The translations under genes and the position numbers were made by a program. Of a DNA stretch of 64,000 nt, positions 1 through 9,614 are shown piece by piece; positions within the stretch are counted from its first letter, which is position 1; each line of letters opens with the position of its first letter. The notes under the pieces were generated by a model. That model was not told the origin of the DNA and made no database searches. It was given only the letters and a program-made list of their open reading frames with translations. Source of the DNA: Candidatus Thermoflexus tengchongensis (lineage in GTDB: Bacteria; Chloroflexota; Anaerolineae; Thermoflexales; Thermoflexaceae); contig JAEVEX010000054.1 in the NCBI GenBank assembly GCA_016842085.1, positions 25,799 to 89,798 on the forward strand, read 5' to 3'.

Positions 1-921
1 CATGCGCAGGGCGTGGCGGATATCATAGCCGGAGCGGACCAGGAACTCCACCACGTTGTCCAGCATCGCCGAATCGGAGCCGCTCCGATCGATGATCGGC
101 CGCAGATCCTCCAGGGTATCCCCCCAGATCGGCGAAGACAGGGCCGCCTCCCGGGCCTGCATGCCGTGGATGTTCCCCTGGAGGGTGTTGATCTCCCCGT
201 TGTGGCAGAGCATGCGGAAGGGCTGGGCCCGTTCCCAGGCGGGCAGGGTATTGGTGCTGAACCGCTGGTGGAAGATGACGAAGTCGGTTTCGAAATCGGG
301 ATCCGCCAGATCCGGGTAGAACCGGGCAAGATCCCGGGCCAGAACGAGGGCCTTGTAGACGATCGTGCGGCAGGATGCGGAAGCCACATAGAGGGGGATC
401 CCCCGGAGGGCTGCGGTTCGCTCGGCCCGGCGGCGGGCGCGATACAGGCGGCGGTCGATCCCCTCGGGGGTCTCGTTCCGCTCATCGGCCAGCAGCGCCT
501 GGGCGATGAAGGGACATGTGGCCCGGGCTCGTGGCCCCAGGATGTCCGGGCGGATGGGAACCGGGCGCCAGGTCAGGAGGTGGAATCCCTCATTGGCGAG
601 AGCCGCGTGCAGGATCTCCCGGGCCTCCTTCTGAGCGCCGGACTCTGCTGGGAGGAAGGCCATAACGGCCGCCAGGTGCCCCGGGTCGGGCGGACGGAGG
701 CCCTGGGCCTCGAGGAAACGGAGGAACAGCCGGCGGGGGAGGGCGGTAAGTACTCCCGCCCCATCTCCCGTCAGCCCATCATCCGCGGTCGCCCCGCGAT
801 GGGACATCCGCTCCAGCGCCTGGAGCGCCATGGACAGCAGCATGTGGTCCGCCGGTCCTCCCGGCCGGGCCAGCAGGCCGATCCCGCATGCATCCCGTTC
901 CCTCCGCTCGAACCCCTCCAT
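1..921 (-). CDS. gltB: Glutamate synthase large subunit, N-terminal glutaminase (class II amidotransferase) domain; truncated by window edge
   Basis: Reverse-strand translation from ATG at 921: MEGFERRERDACGIGLLARPGGPADHMLLSMALQALERMSHRGATADDGLTGDGAGVLTALPRRLFLRF...; CGIG nucleophile region and SHRGA(T)ADDGxTGDGAG motif are typical of GltB. Missing from the ORF track because there is no stop inside the window. Confidence 0.88.
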   Translation of the reverse strand, partial: MEGFERRERDACGIGLLARPGGPADHMLLSMALQALERMSHRGATADDGLTGDGAGVLTALPRRLFLRFLEAQGLRPPDPGHLAAVMAFLPAESGAQKEAREILHAALANEGFHLLTWRPVPIRPDILGPRARATCPFIAQALLADERNETPEGIDRRLYRARRRAERTAALRGIPLYVASASCRTIVYKALVLARDLARFYPDLADPDFETDFVIFHQRFSTNTLPAWERAQPFRMLCHNGEINTLQGNIHGMQAREAALSSPIWGDTLEDLRPIIDRSGSDSAMLDNVVEFLVRSGYDIRHALRM

Positions 922-1046
922 CGGATCCCCTCCGTCCGACACGGTTGAGTCGTTTCGCGGGGGGCAAAGCCCCACGAATGCGGATCCGGTTTGCAGATGT
1001 TGCTGTGGATTTTGTGGAAATTCGAGCGATCTGTCATCCCCTGTTC

Positions 1047-1083
1047 GGGCCATTTTGGGGCACCCAAATGGGCCATTTTGGGG
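1047..1083. repeat. Direct repeat GGGCCATTTTGGGG x2, 23-bp period
   Basis: Exact repeat starting at 1047 and 1070 in the gltB / response-regulator divergent intergenic region. Confidence 0.6.
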
Positions 1084-1152
1084 GGCGGCGGGAAGGATGG
1101 AACGAATTGGCTTTTCGCCTGCGGCCCGATTAATATGACAACCGCAGATCCC

Positions 1153-1180
1153 GTAGGGCAACTGCTTGCAGTTGCCCTAC
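1153..1180. repeat. Perfect palindrome GTAGGGCAACTG-CTTG-CAGTTGCCCTAC
   Basis: 12-bp perfect inverted repeat with 4-nt loop, intergenic. Confidence 0.7.
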
Positions 1181-1302
1181 TTCCACTCTGGATGAGCCTC
1201 CAGGTGCGGCTGTAGTATTAGGATGGATTACGGCGGAGCTCCGATGGGGAGGGCCGGATGGCCCTCAAAGCCCCTGCAGCGGAGATCAGGAGGAGTTCTC
1301 CA

Positions 1303-1998
1303 ATGGGAGGCCGTATCCTGCTGATCGACGATGACGCGCTGCTCCGTCGCAGCCTGGCCTTCAGTCTGGAGCAGGCGGGCTTTACCGTTCACACCGCAGC
1401 CAGTGCGGAGGAGGGGCTGGCGATTGCCGCCCGGGAGCGGCCGGATCTGGTCCTTCTGGATATCGGGCTGCCGGGGATGGACGGCCTGGAGGCCCTGCGG
1501 CGTTTCCGGGAGGTCCTGGGGCTCCCTGTGATCTTCCTCACCGCTCGCCGGCGGGAGCTGGATCAGGTCGTGGGGCTGGAGCTGGGGGCGGATGACTACA
1601 TCACCAAGCCCTTTGATACCGATGTCCTGATCGCCCGCATTCGGGCGGTCCTGCGTCGGATCCGATCCTCTCCCGCAATGCCCTCCGCGCCATCCCCCCT
1701 GGTCGTTGGCGATCTGGTGATCGATCCGGCCGCCCGGACCGTCACAGTGGCCGGGAGGGCGGTGTCCCTTACGCCGAAGGAATTCGACCTCCTTTACACG
1801 CTCGCCCTGGCCCCGAACCGGGTGCTGCCCACGGAAACGCTCCTGACCCAGGTCTGGGGGGCCGAATACGCCGGCCAATCCGAGACCCTTTACGTGCATA
1901 TCCGCTGGTTGCGGGAGAAAATCGAGGAAGACCCCGAGCATCCCCGACGGATCCTCACGGTTCGAGGGGTCGGCTATAAGCTGGTCCCACAGGGATGA
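1303..1998 (+). CDS. OmpR/PhoB-family response regulator
   Basis: Receiver (LLIDDD...LVLLDIGLPGMDG...FLTAR) plus winged-helix C-terminus (LTPKEFDLLYTL...VRGVGYKL). Confidence 0.93.
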   Translation: MGGRILLIDDDALLRRSLAFSLEQAGFTVHTAASAEEGLAIAARERPDLVLLDIGLPGMDGLEALRRFREVLGLPVIFLTARRRELDQVVGLELGADDYITKPFDTDVLIARIRAVLRRIRSSPAMPSAPSPLVVGDLVIDPAARTVTVAGRAVSLTPKEFDLLYTLALAPNRVLPTETLLTQVWGAEYAGQSETLYVHIRWLREKIEEDPEHPRRILTVRGVGYKLVPQG

Positions 1999-2010
1999 GG
2001 AGATCGCTGG

Positions 2011-3423
2011 ATGTTCCGCACCTTTCGTTCCCGCCTCCTGATCAGCACGTTGCTTCCCTTCCTGCTGATCGCCCCGATCCTGGGGCTGACGCTCACGGCG
2101 CTGGTGGAGGAACGCATCCTCCTCCCCTCCCTGGCCCGGGAAATGGCCGATCAGGGGGTCCTGATCGCGCGGCTGGGGACTGTCCTTCCGGAGATCTGGA
2201 CGGATCCGAAAGCGGCGCAGGTGTTTCTACAAGCGCTGGCGATCCAGCAACCCACCCAGGTGCTCCTGCTGGATCCCGCTGGCCGTTTGCTGGCTGCCCC
2301 GGCCGAGGTGCGATCGGCTCTGGGATCATCCGCTGGAGGGCCGTTGTTCGAACAGGCGCAGCGGGGGGAGATCGTGTGGCAGGCCGCGCCTCGGGGAACG
2401 GATTCGGATATCATCCTGGATGTTCTGGTTCCGGTGACCAGCGAGCAGGGGATCCGTCTGGGGTATGTGCGGTTGCTGCGCCGCCTGCCGGATGTCACAG
2501 AAGGATTTCACCGGGTTCGTCGCCTGGTGCTGGGCACGGTGGCGGTCGGATTGCTGCTGAGCGGGTTGTTCGGCTGGATTTTAGCTCAGTCCCTGAGCCG
2601 CCCGCTCCAGCAGGTCGCCCGGGCCATCGCCGAGGCGCCGCTGGAAGGGCCGGCGGTGACCCTGCCCGAGAGCGGACCCCAGGAAGTTCGCCAGCTGATC
2701 CGGGTCTTCAACCGGCTTCAACAACGGCGGGTCGAGCTGGAGGAAGCGCGCCGCCTGCTGCTGCGAAGCGTTGTTCATGAATTCGGCCGGCTGATCGGCG
2801 CGCTCCGGGCAGCCTTCCATGCCCTTCAAGGAGGGGCGATGGAAAGCCCGACTCTCCGTCAGGAGCTGCTGCAGGGGATGTCGCAGACGGCTAACGAGCT
2901 GGCCCGGTTGCTGGAGGACCTCACGCAGCTCTATCGCCACACCGCCGGCCCCCTCCCGCTGCAGCGGCGACCCCTGGCGCTGGCGCCATGGCTTCGAGAA
3001 CGTGCGGCCCTGTGGGCTGAAATGGCCCGTGAGAGAGCCCTGCACTGGAAAGAGGAGATCCCCCCCGATCTTCCAGCGATCCAGGCGGATCCCGAGCGGC
3101 TGGCCCAGGCGCTGGAGAATCTGGTGGATAACGCCCTGAAGTTCACCCCGGCGGGTGGATGGGTGACCCTCCATGCGGAGGTCCGGGATCAGGAGGTCTG
3201 GATCCGGATTCGGGACACCGGGCCGGGGATCCCTCCGGAGGACCTGCCGCGCCTCTTCGAGCCGTTCTACCGGGGGAGCCAGGAAGGTCGCCCTGGCCTG
3301 GGGCTGGGGTTGTTCCTCGCCCGGACGATCGTGGAGGCCCATGGAGGACGCCTGGACGTGGAGAGCCGGGTCGGGGAGGGAAGTTGCTTCCGGCTGATCC
3401 GGCCGCTGACGGTGGGAGGTTGA
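2011..3423 (+). CDS. Sensor histidine kinase (HAMP, HATPase_c), atypical H-box
   Basis: Two TM segments, HAMP-like region, N box NLVDNALKFTP, G boxes DTGPGIPPEDLPRLFEPFYR and GLGLGLFLAR; directly downstream of the response regulator. Confidence 0.9.
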   Translation: MFRTFRSRLLISTLLPFLLIAPILGLTLTALVEERILLPSLAREMADQGVLIARLGTVLPEIWTDPKAAQVFLQALAIQQPTQVLLLDPAGRLLAAPAEVRSALGSSAGGPLFEQAQRGEIVWQAAPRGTDSDIILDVLVPVTSEQGIRLGYVRLLRRLPDVTEGFHRVRRLVLGTVAVGLLLSGLFGWILAQSLSRPLQQVARAIAEAPLEGPAVTLPESGPQEVRQLIRVFNRLQQRRVELEEARRLLLRSVVHEFGRLIGALRAAFHALQGGAMESPTLRQELLQGMSQTANELARLLEDLTQLYRHTAGPLPLQRRPLALAPWLRERAALWAEMARERALHWKEEIPPDLPAIQADPERLAQALENLVDNALKFTPAGGWVTLHAEVRDQEVWIRIRDTGPGIPPEDLPRLFEPFYRGSQEGRPGLGLGLFLARTIVEAHGGRLDVESRVGEGSCFRLIRPLTVGG

Positions 3424-3424
3424 G

Positions 3425-3940
3425 ATGCTGAACCTGATGGTGCCGGCATGGGAGATCGGGATCCGCGCGGCCGCGGTGTATCTGGCCACCCTGATCGGCC
3501 TGCGCCTGAGCGGAAAGCGGGAGATCGGTCAGATGACGCTCTTCGATCTGGTGACGCTGCTGTTGCTGGCCAACGCGGTCCAGAACGCTATGGTCGGGCC
3601 TGACACCTCCCTGATCGGAGGGCTTCTGGCGGCGGGCGCTTTACTGGCCCTGAACGCCGCCGTGGCGTATGGGCGCCTCCGCTGGCAGCCGCTGCGGACG
3701 CTGATGGAGGGAACGCCTACCCTGCTGGTGCTGCACGGCCGGGTGCTGGAGCGCAACCTCCGCCGGGAGGGGCTGGATCTGGAACTCCTGGAAGCGGCGC
3801 TGCGGGAGCACGGGGTGGCCGACATTCGGGACGTGGAGATGGCGGTCCTGGAGGTCGACGGCTCGATCAGCGTGATCCCTATGGGTGGGACCACCCATCG
3901 GATCCGGCATCCGGCGCGGTTCCTCCGCCGTCCGGGGTAG
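3425..3940 (+). CDS. YetF/DUF421-family membrane protein
   Basis: Hydrophobic N-terminus with LxGKREIGQMTLFDLVTLLLLANAVQNAM, characteristic of DUF421 (YetF/YdfR). Confidence 0.85.
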   Translation: MLNLMVPAWEIGIRAAAVYLATLIGLRLSGKREIGQMTLFDLVTLLLLANAVQNAMVGPDTSLIGGLLAAGALLALNAAVAYGRLRWQPLRTLMEGTPTLLVLHGRVLERNLRREGLDLELLEAALREHGVADIRDVEMAVLEVDGSISVIPMGGTTHRIRHPARFLRRPG

Positions 3941-3987
3941 CCTGTCGAACGCCGGGATCCCTTTCCCCGTCCATGGAGCGCCTGACC

Positions 3988-5331
3988 TCATCCGGGGGAA
4001 TTTCCTCCTGCTTCGTCCAGGAGCTCCACCACATGCTGGACGGGGATCGCGAGCCCGGCCCGCCGCAGGCCCATCGCGAGCTGCAGCATGCACCCGGCGT
4101 TGGCGGTCACCACCCGATCGGGCGCGATCCGGCGGATCTGAGCGACTTTTTCCTCGAGCAGGGCGTTCGCGATCTCCGGGTGCGTGATGTTGTAGATCCC
4201 CGCGCTGCCGCAGCAGAGATCCCCATCGGGCAACTCGATCACCGTCAGGCCGATCGCCCGGAGCAGCCGCCGGGGTTGCGCTCGAACCCCCTGGCCATGG
4301 GCCAGATGACATGGGTCCTGGTAGACAACCCGCCCGGACAGGCGTCGGGGGAGAGGACGCAGGCCCGCCGCGTCCAGGAACTCCGTGACGTCCCGCACCT
4401 TCGCGCTGAAGGCGCGGGCGGCTTCCGCCCACCGGGGATCATCGTTCAGGAGTTCGCCATACTCTTTCATCGCCACCCCGCAACCGGCGGCGTTGACCAG
4501 GATGGCATCCACTTCCTCTCGCATAAAAGCCTTGAGATTTCGGCGGGCCAGGGCCTGGGCCCGGTGCCGCTCCCCGGCATGGACGTGGAGGGCGCCGCAG
4601 CAGACCTGGCCGCGGGGGACCACCACCTCAAACCCCTGGCGGGTGAGGACCCGGATGGTGGCCTCCTGGATTGGGGCCAGCAGGGTGCGCATGACGCATC
4701 CAGCCAGCAGGGCGACGCGCCCCCGCCGCTCCCCGATCGCCGGGAACACCCGGCCGGTGGCCATTCCGCGCGACGGGATCCGATCGGGCAGCATGTTCTC
4801 CATCGTCTGGAGGGCGCGGGGCAGGCGGTTCAGCCAGCCGGCCTTCCGGATCATCCGCTGGATCCCGGCGGCCTGATACAACCAGAGCCCGCGGGAGAGG
4901 AGGGCCAGGAGGGTAGGGTGGGAGAGGATCAGGCCGAAGGCCACCGCCCGCAACAGCCGCTCCCCAGGGGCAATGGGCATGGTGTGCCGGATCTGCCAGC
5001 GAGCGGCTTCCACCAGGCGGCCGAACTGCACGGTGGCCGGGCAGGCCGTCTGGCATGCCCGACAGGCGAGGCAGACCTCCATGTGCTCCCGGAAATCAGG
5101 GTTCAGCTCCAGGCGTCCCTCTGCCACCGCCCGCATCAGATAGATCCGCCCGCGGGGGGAATCCGGCTCCCAGCCCAGCACGCGGAAAGTGGGGCACTGG
5201 TTCAGGCAGAGCCCGCAATGGGTGCAGCGCAGGATCTCCGCGTAATCCGGCGGATGGTCTGGCGTAAACCCCTGCACGAGGGGGATCGGATGGACAGGCG
5301 CTGATTCCACCGCCGAAACGGTTGAAACCAT
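3988..5331 (-). CDS. Glycolate oxidase iron-sulfur subunit-like (GlcF-type) 4Fe-4S/CCG-domain protein
   Basis: CTHCGLCLNQCP and CLACRACQTACP ferredoxin motifs plus two CCG domains (VCCGALHVHAG, LCCGSAG). Likely start MVSTVSAVES. Confidence 0.85.
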   Translation of the reverse strand: MVSTVSAVESAPVHPIPLVQGFTPDHPPDYAEILRCTHCGLCLNQCPTFRVLGWEPDSPRGRIYLMRAVAEGRLELNPDFREHMEVCLACRACQTACPATVQFGRLVEAARWQIRHTMPIAPGERLLRAVAFGLILSHPTLLALLSRGLWLYQAAGIQRMIRKAGWLNRLPRALQTMENMLPDRIPSRGMATGRVFPAIGERRGRVALLAGCVMRTLLAPIQEATIRVLTRQGFEVVVPRGQVCCGALHVHAGERHRAQALARRNLKAFMREEVDAILVNAAGCGVAMKEYGELLNDDPRWAEAARAFSAKVRDVTEFLDAAGLRPLPRRLSGRVVYQDPCHLAHGQGVRAQPRRLLRAIGLTVIELPDGDLCCGSAGIYNITHPEIANALLEEKVAQIRRIAPDRVVTANAGCMLQLAMGLRRAGLAIPVQHVVELLDEAGGNSPG

Positions 5332-5375
5332 AATCGGCGCTCCTTCGAGAGGGAATGTTTTAGGGCCGGAACGGA

Positions 5376-6944
5376 TCATAGGGGCGGCCGGTAGGCGCTC
5401 CTCCAGATCTGCCGGTAGCGCTCAACTTCTCGCGCCCATCGTTCCTCATCCCAGCCCAGCATCGCCCGCAGCCGGGGGCCATATCGTTCCAGGAAGGGAA
5501 GCGCCCCGTCCGGCAGCTGAAAGCCCAGGCGGGTCCGCCGCAACAGCAGGTCATCCAGATGAACCACCGCCTCATGGGTGATAATCCATCGTAACTCCGC
5601 CCATCGCAAATCGGTCCGGGGGATGCGCTCCTGCTCTTCAGGCGGAGCCTGGAGGAACGCCGGAAGCAGTTCAGGATCGTAACGGCTGGTGAGGCGGAGC
5701 CAGAGGGCCGGATCGAACTCCTCCGCCAGGGCTTGTGCGGCCTCGCGAACTTCGGGCTTCACCGGTTCCGCAGACTGCGGAGAGGGCGCGGGCAGGTGCC
5801 GCTGAAGGACCCGGAGCGCATCCCGCGCCATCACCCGGAAGGTGGTAAGCTTCCCCCCGGTGACGGTCAGGATCCCCTCCTCCCACACCGCGTGATCCCG
5901 CGGCTCCCGGGAGGGCGGCTGTCGCCCTGTTCCAATGATCGCCCGGACGCCGGAGAAGGTGGCTGTAACGTCCGAAGCAGAAAGATCCAGGTGGGGGAAA
6001 GCCCGCTGCAGGGCGAGCAGCAGGTAATCCAGTTCCTCCGGCTGGATCGCTGGCTCAGCCTCCAGATCCTGGTGGTGATCCACATCGGTGGTGCCGACCA
6101 GCGTCATGCCCTCCCACGGAAGCACATAGAGCGGCCGGTGATCCCGGGGATGGAGGAGGATCACCCCCTGGGCGAGGGGAAGCCGCCAGCCGGGGATCAG
6201 CAGGTGGCTGCCCCGCAGGAGCCGCAGCCGCGGTGGCCGATGGAGCTTTCCCCGCAGTTGATCCGCCCATGCGCCGGTGGCGTTCACGACCGCCCGGGCC
6301 CGCACCTCGATCTCCCGGCCGGATATCTGATCCCGGGCCATGACCCCCTCAATGGCTCCGGATCGGGATCGCAGGAAGCCTTCCACCCGGACGTAATTCA
6401 GCGCCGCTGCGCCCTGGCGGACGGCGTTCAGGATCAACCGGAGCACCAGACGCGCGTCGTCCGTCAGGGCGTCCCCATAACGATAGCCCCCCTGCAGGCC
6501 TTCCCTCCGCAGATGGGGGGCCAGGGCGAGCAGCGCCTCTCGGGAGAGGTAGCAGTGGTTCGGACGGCCCGCGAACCCATCATAAATCCAGAGCCCTATG
6601 GCCATCGCCGCGCGCCCGATTGGGTCCTCCCGGTAGAGCGGCATCAGGAAGCTTAGGGGCTGGATCAGGCCGGGGAAGGCCCGCAGGAGATGTTCCCGCT
6701 CCCGCACCGAATGCCAGGTGATGCGAACCTGCCCCTGGCGCAGGTAGCGCAACCCGCCATGGACCATTTTCCCGGACCGGCTGGAGGTGCCCCAGGCGAA
6801 GTCGTGCTGCTCCAGCAGCACCACGCGGAATCCCCGGCGCGTCGCCTCCTCCAGCAGCCCGGCCCCTGTGATCCCGCCGCCGATGATAAGGAGGTCCCAC
6901 AGCTCGTGGGGTCGAAGCCAGGCTTCTTCGCGGTTCAGCGGCAT
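5376..6944 (-). CDS. glpD: FAD-dependent glycerol-3-phosphate dehydrogenase
   Basis: DLLIIGGGITGAGLLEEATRRGFRVVLLEQHDFAWGTSSRSGKMVHGGLRYL; family-typical throughout. Confidence 0.92.
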   Translation of the reverse strand: MPLNREEAWLRPHELWDLLIIGGGITGAGLLEEATRRGFRVVLLEQHDFAWGTSSRSGKMVHGGLRYLRQGQVRITWHSVREREHLLRAFPGLIQPLSFLMPLYREDPIGRAAMAIGLWIYDGFAGRPNHCYLSREALLALAPHLRREGLQGGYRYGDALTDDARLVLRLILNAVRQGAAALNYVRVEGFLRSRSGAIEGVMARDQISGREIEVRARAVVNATGAWADQLRGKLHRPPRLRLLRGSHLLIPGWRLPLAQGVILLHPRDHRPLYVLPWEGMTLVGTTDVDHHQDLEAEPAIQPEELDYLLLALQRAFPHLDLSASDVTATFSGVRAIIGTGRQPPSREPRDHAVWEEGILTVTGGKLTTFRVMARDALRVLQRHLPAPSPQSAEPVKPEVREAAQALAEEFDPALWLRLTSRYDPELLPAFLQAPPEEQERIPRTDLRWAELRWIITHEAVVHLDDLLLRRTRLGFQLPDGALPFLERYGPRLRAMLGWDEERWAREVERYRQIWRSAYRPPL

Positions 6945-6975
6945 CCGCTCATCTCCAGGAACAGCCTGTCCAGTC

Positions 6976-8565
6976 TCATGCCACGAGTTTGCCCGGGTTC
7001 ATCCGTCCATGGGGATCCACCGTCCGGAAGACCGCGCGCAGGATGGCCAGGCCGAGCGCGCCCTTCTCCGCCTCCAGGTAAGGCTGGTGATCCACCCCCA
7101 CCCCATGCTGATGGCTGATCGTCCCTTTCAACCGCAGGATCGCCTCGCTGGCGGCCTGCTTCAGACGCCGCCAGCGCTCCAGATTCTCCTCCGGATCCGA
7201 AGCCAGGCGGAACATAAACGTGGTGTAGACGTTGGCCCCATGCGGGTAAACATGCGAAATGTGGCTGAACACATACACGCGTTCTCCCATATCCGCCAGA
7301 CCATGGCGCAATGCCTCCTCGATGGCGGCGACCATGCGGGGCACCCGCGCCCAGATCACGGCCGTCTCCAGCGTGTCCACCGCGTAACCGAGCTCCCACA
7401 GGGTGTTGCGCAGATAAGGCGAGCGGAACCGCTGACGGAGCCATTCCCGGGCGAAACGGCTCCCGAGGGATCGGCCTCCGTGCCGCGCGGCCATATGATG
7501 AACCTCGGCCATCGCCGCATGGACCACCCGGCGTGCCCCGGCGGTGGCGACCAGAAGCATACAGCGGGTTCCCCCCAATCCCCGCAGGCGCAGCCAGCCT
7601 TCCAGCAAACGGACCAGCCGCTCCCGTCCCGTCAGGCGCAGCGTGATGCGAGTCTCCTCCGGCGTGCTCAGCCGGAGCATCGCGAGCGGCAGCCCGGCCT
7701 GAACCATCTCCCGCATCGCGGCCAGGCCTTCCGCGAACTCCGGGAAAAAGAAGGTCTGGAACGCTTCGACCTCCGGGAGCGGGCGCACCCGCAGGGTTGC
7801 CTCGGTCAGGACCCCCATCCGGCCCTCTGAACCCAGGACCAGGTGGCGGAGATCAGGCCCGGCTGCGGAAGGCGGGCAGATGGGAAGAAGAAGGGGCCCC
7901 TTCGGGGTCTCCACCCGCCCGCCGACGAAGAGGTCCTCGATGCGCCCATAGCCCAGGGCGAACTGACCGACAGAGCGGGTCATCACCCAGCCCCCCAGGG
8001 TCGAGTATTCAAACGATTGCGGGTAGTGCCCCAGGGTGAAGCCATGCGCGCGCAGCGTGGCCTCCAGATCCGGGCCCCGGATGCCGGCCTGGAAGGTGGC
8101 CAGGGCGCTCACCGGATCCAGCCCGAGCAGACGGTTCATGCGCTGGAGATCGATGGCGAGGGCGGGGCGGGGATCGGGGAGCACCCGCACATGCCCGACC
8201 ACACTGGTGCCGCCGCCGTAGGGCACCACCCGCGCCCCCACCATCTCCGCGTAGGCCAGCAGGGCGCGCACCTCTTCATTCGTTTCGGGAAAGGCCACCC
8301 CATCCGGTGCCTGGAATCGTCCACTGCGGACGGCGATCCAGTCCGGAAGGCCCTGACCGGCCGCGTGATGCAGCCGGATCTCCGGATCCGTCCGGATCAG
8401 GGGATGAGGGGGAAGGCGGGAAGGAGGGATGACGGCCAGCGCTTCTTCCAGCGTGCAATCCCGGGGCGGAGTTCCCGGACCGAGCTGCTCCTCCAGGAAC
8501 TGAAGGGCGGAGGAGGGTAGAGGAACGGTCACCGAGCGTTCACCCCATCCATTCCAGCGGCGCAT
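6976..8565 (-). CDS. FAD-binding oxidase, alkyldihydroxyacetonephosphate synthase (AGPS)-like
   Basis: MRRWNGWGE N-terminus, VVPYGGGTSVVGH FAD motif, STLGGWVMTRSVGQFALGYGRIEDLF, SHQHGVGVDH, C-terminal NPGKLV. Confidence 0.82.
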   Translation of the reverse strand: MRRWNGWGERSVTVPLPSSALQFLEEQLGPGTPPRDCTLEEALAVIPPSRLPPHPLIRTDPEIRLHHAAGQGLPDWIAVRSGRFQAPDGVAFPETNEEVRALLAYAEMVGARVVPYGGGTSVVGHVRVLPDPRPALAIDLQRMNRLLGLDPVSALATFQAGIRGPDLEATLRAHGFTLGHYPQSFEYSTLGGWVMTRSVGQFALGYGRIEDLFVGGRVETPKGPLLLPICPPSAAGPDLRHLVLGSEGRMGVLTEATLRVRPLPEVEAFQTFFFPEFAEGLAAMREMVQAGLPLAMLRLSTPEETRITLRLTGRERLVRLLEGWLRLRGLGGTRCMLLVATAGARRVVHAAMAEVHHMAARHGGRSLGSRFAREWLRQRFRSPYLRNTLWELGYAVDTLETAVIWARVPRMVAAIEEALRHGLADMGERVYVFSHISHVYPHGANVYTTFMFRLASDPEENLERWRRLKQAASEAILRLKGTISHQHGVGVDHQPYLEAEKGALGLAILRAVFRTVDPHGRMNPGKLVA

Positions 8566-8624
8566 GGAAGGCTCCGGCGAAGAAGATCAGGCGCATCTCT
8601 CCTCTTCCCCTATCCAGAGGCCTG

Positions 8625-9038
8625 TCACAGAAAAGCAGCGAAAAATCTCCGCAGCCGCTCGAGATCGTCCAGGTTGGATTGAAGAATTTCGTAGACGATC
8701 CGGCGATCCACCTCCATGTATTCATGAACCAGGATATTGCGAAACCCGATCATGCGTATCCATTTCTCTTTCAGCTCCGGTTCCAATCCGGCTCGTTCGG
8801 CCAGAATCGCTGGAATGTCGCTATACCATCGGACCTCTCCCAGACCGAGATCGGCAATGATATGGTTGCCCATATCCAGGAGAGCCTCGATGGCGAGCTG
8901 CAGGAAGCGCTCCGCGCTGCCGTAGCGCTCGGGGTCCTCAATGAATTCCTCAAAACGGTAGCGTTGCAGACGACGCAGGATCTCCAGATATTCATCCAGC
9001 TTGCGAAGTCGACGTTGAAGAACTTCCGGTCGAACCAT
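8625..9038 (-). CDS. HepT-like ribonuclease toxin (DUF86)
   Basis: MVRPEVLQRRLRKLDEYLEILRRL... with R-X4-H-x-Y (RNILVHEY); overlaps the upstream nucleotidyltransferase by about 47 bp. Confidence 0.85.
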   Translation of the reverse strand: MVRPEVLQRRLRKLDEYLEILRRLQRYRFEEFIEDPERYGSAERFLQLAIEALLDMGNHIIADLGLGEVRWYSDIPAILAERAGLEPELKEKWIRMIGFRNILVHEYMEVDRRIVYEILQSNLDDLERLRRFFAAFL

Positions 9039-9477
9039 GGAGAATCCTCCGTTTGTAAGCCTCCCGCTGCACCCGCAGATAGGGGACGAAATCCAGATAC
9101 TGGCGCACAACGCGGGAGAAGAAGGCCCCGGGATCGAAATCATCGGTCCGGTAGATGATCCGGTTATGGCGGACCGCTTCGAACTTCAGGAGGATATCCT
9201 CGGTGTCCAGGAACACCACATCGACCCGGCAGAAGCCGTGACGGGCGAGGTCGGCCAGCAGCGATAGAAGGTCCGGCCGCGGGAACCCCCGGCGCACCAG
9301 GATGGCCAGATCCAGGTCGCTCTCCGCATGCAGGCGGCCCTCGGCAGCGGAGCCGAAGAGGTAAACCGCTTCGATCTGGGGATATTTCCCGAAGATATCC
9401 GCCAGGCGGTCCAGGTTCGGAAAGGGGGCGCTCTCCAGACGATCTGGCATGGATTCTCCCTCCGCGGGATCCGACAT
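8992..9477 (-). CDS. MntA-like minimal nucleotidyltransferase antitoxin
   Basis: VYLFGSAAEGRLHAESDLDLAILV (GSx9-10DxD), immediately upstream of HepT. Confidence 0.82.
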   Translation of the reverse strand: MSDPAEGESMPDRLESAPFPNLDRLADIFGKYPQIEAVYLFGSAAEGRLHAESDLDLAILVRRGFPRPDLLSLLADLARHGFCRVDVVFLDTEDILLKFEAVRHNRIIYRTDDFDPGAFFSRVVRQYLDFVPYLRVQREAYKRRILHGSTGSSSTSTSQAG

Positions 9478-9614
9478 GGTCATTATAGCGGACCGCTTCC
9501 TCTCCCCAAACGGGCAGGTCCGGCCCTGGCCGTTTGAGGGAGGCGCAGGCCCGGAGCTCGCAGTATGCTGTAAGGAGGCAGGACCTGCTGGCAGATATCT
9601 CGGAGGAGGAGACG

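Noticed and set aside
13-948. 311-aa plus-strand ORF
   Set aside because: Antisense shadow of the gltB N-terminus, which reads clearly on the minus strand.
3973-5304. 443-aa plus-strand ORF
   Set aside because: Antisense to the GlcF-like gene, which has clear Fe-S motifs.
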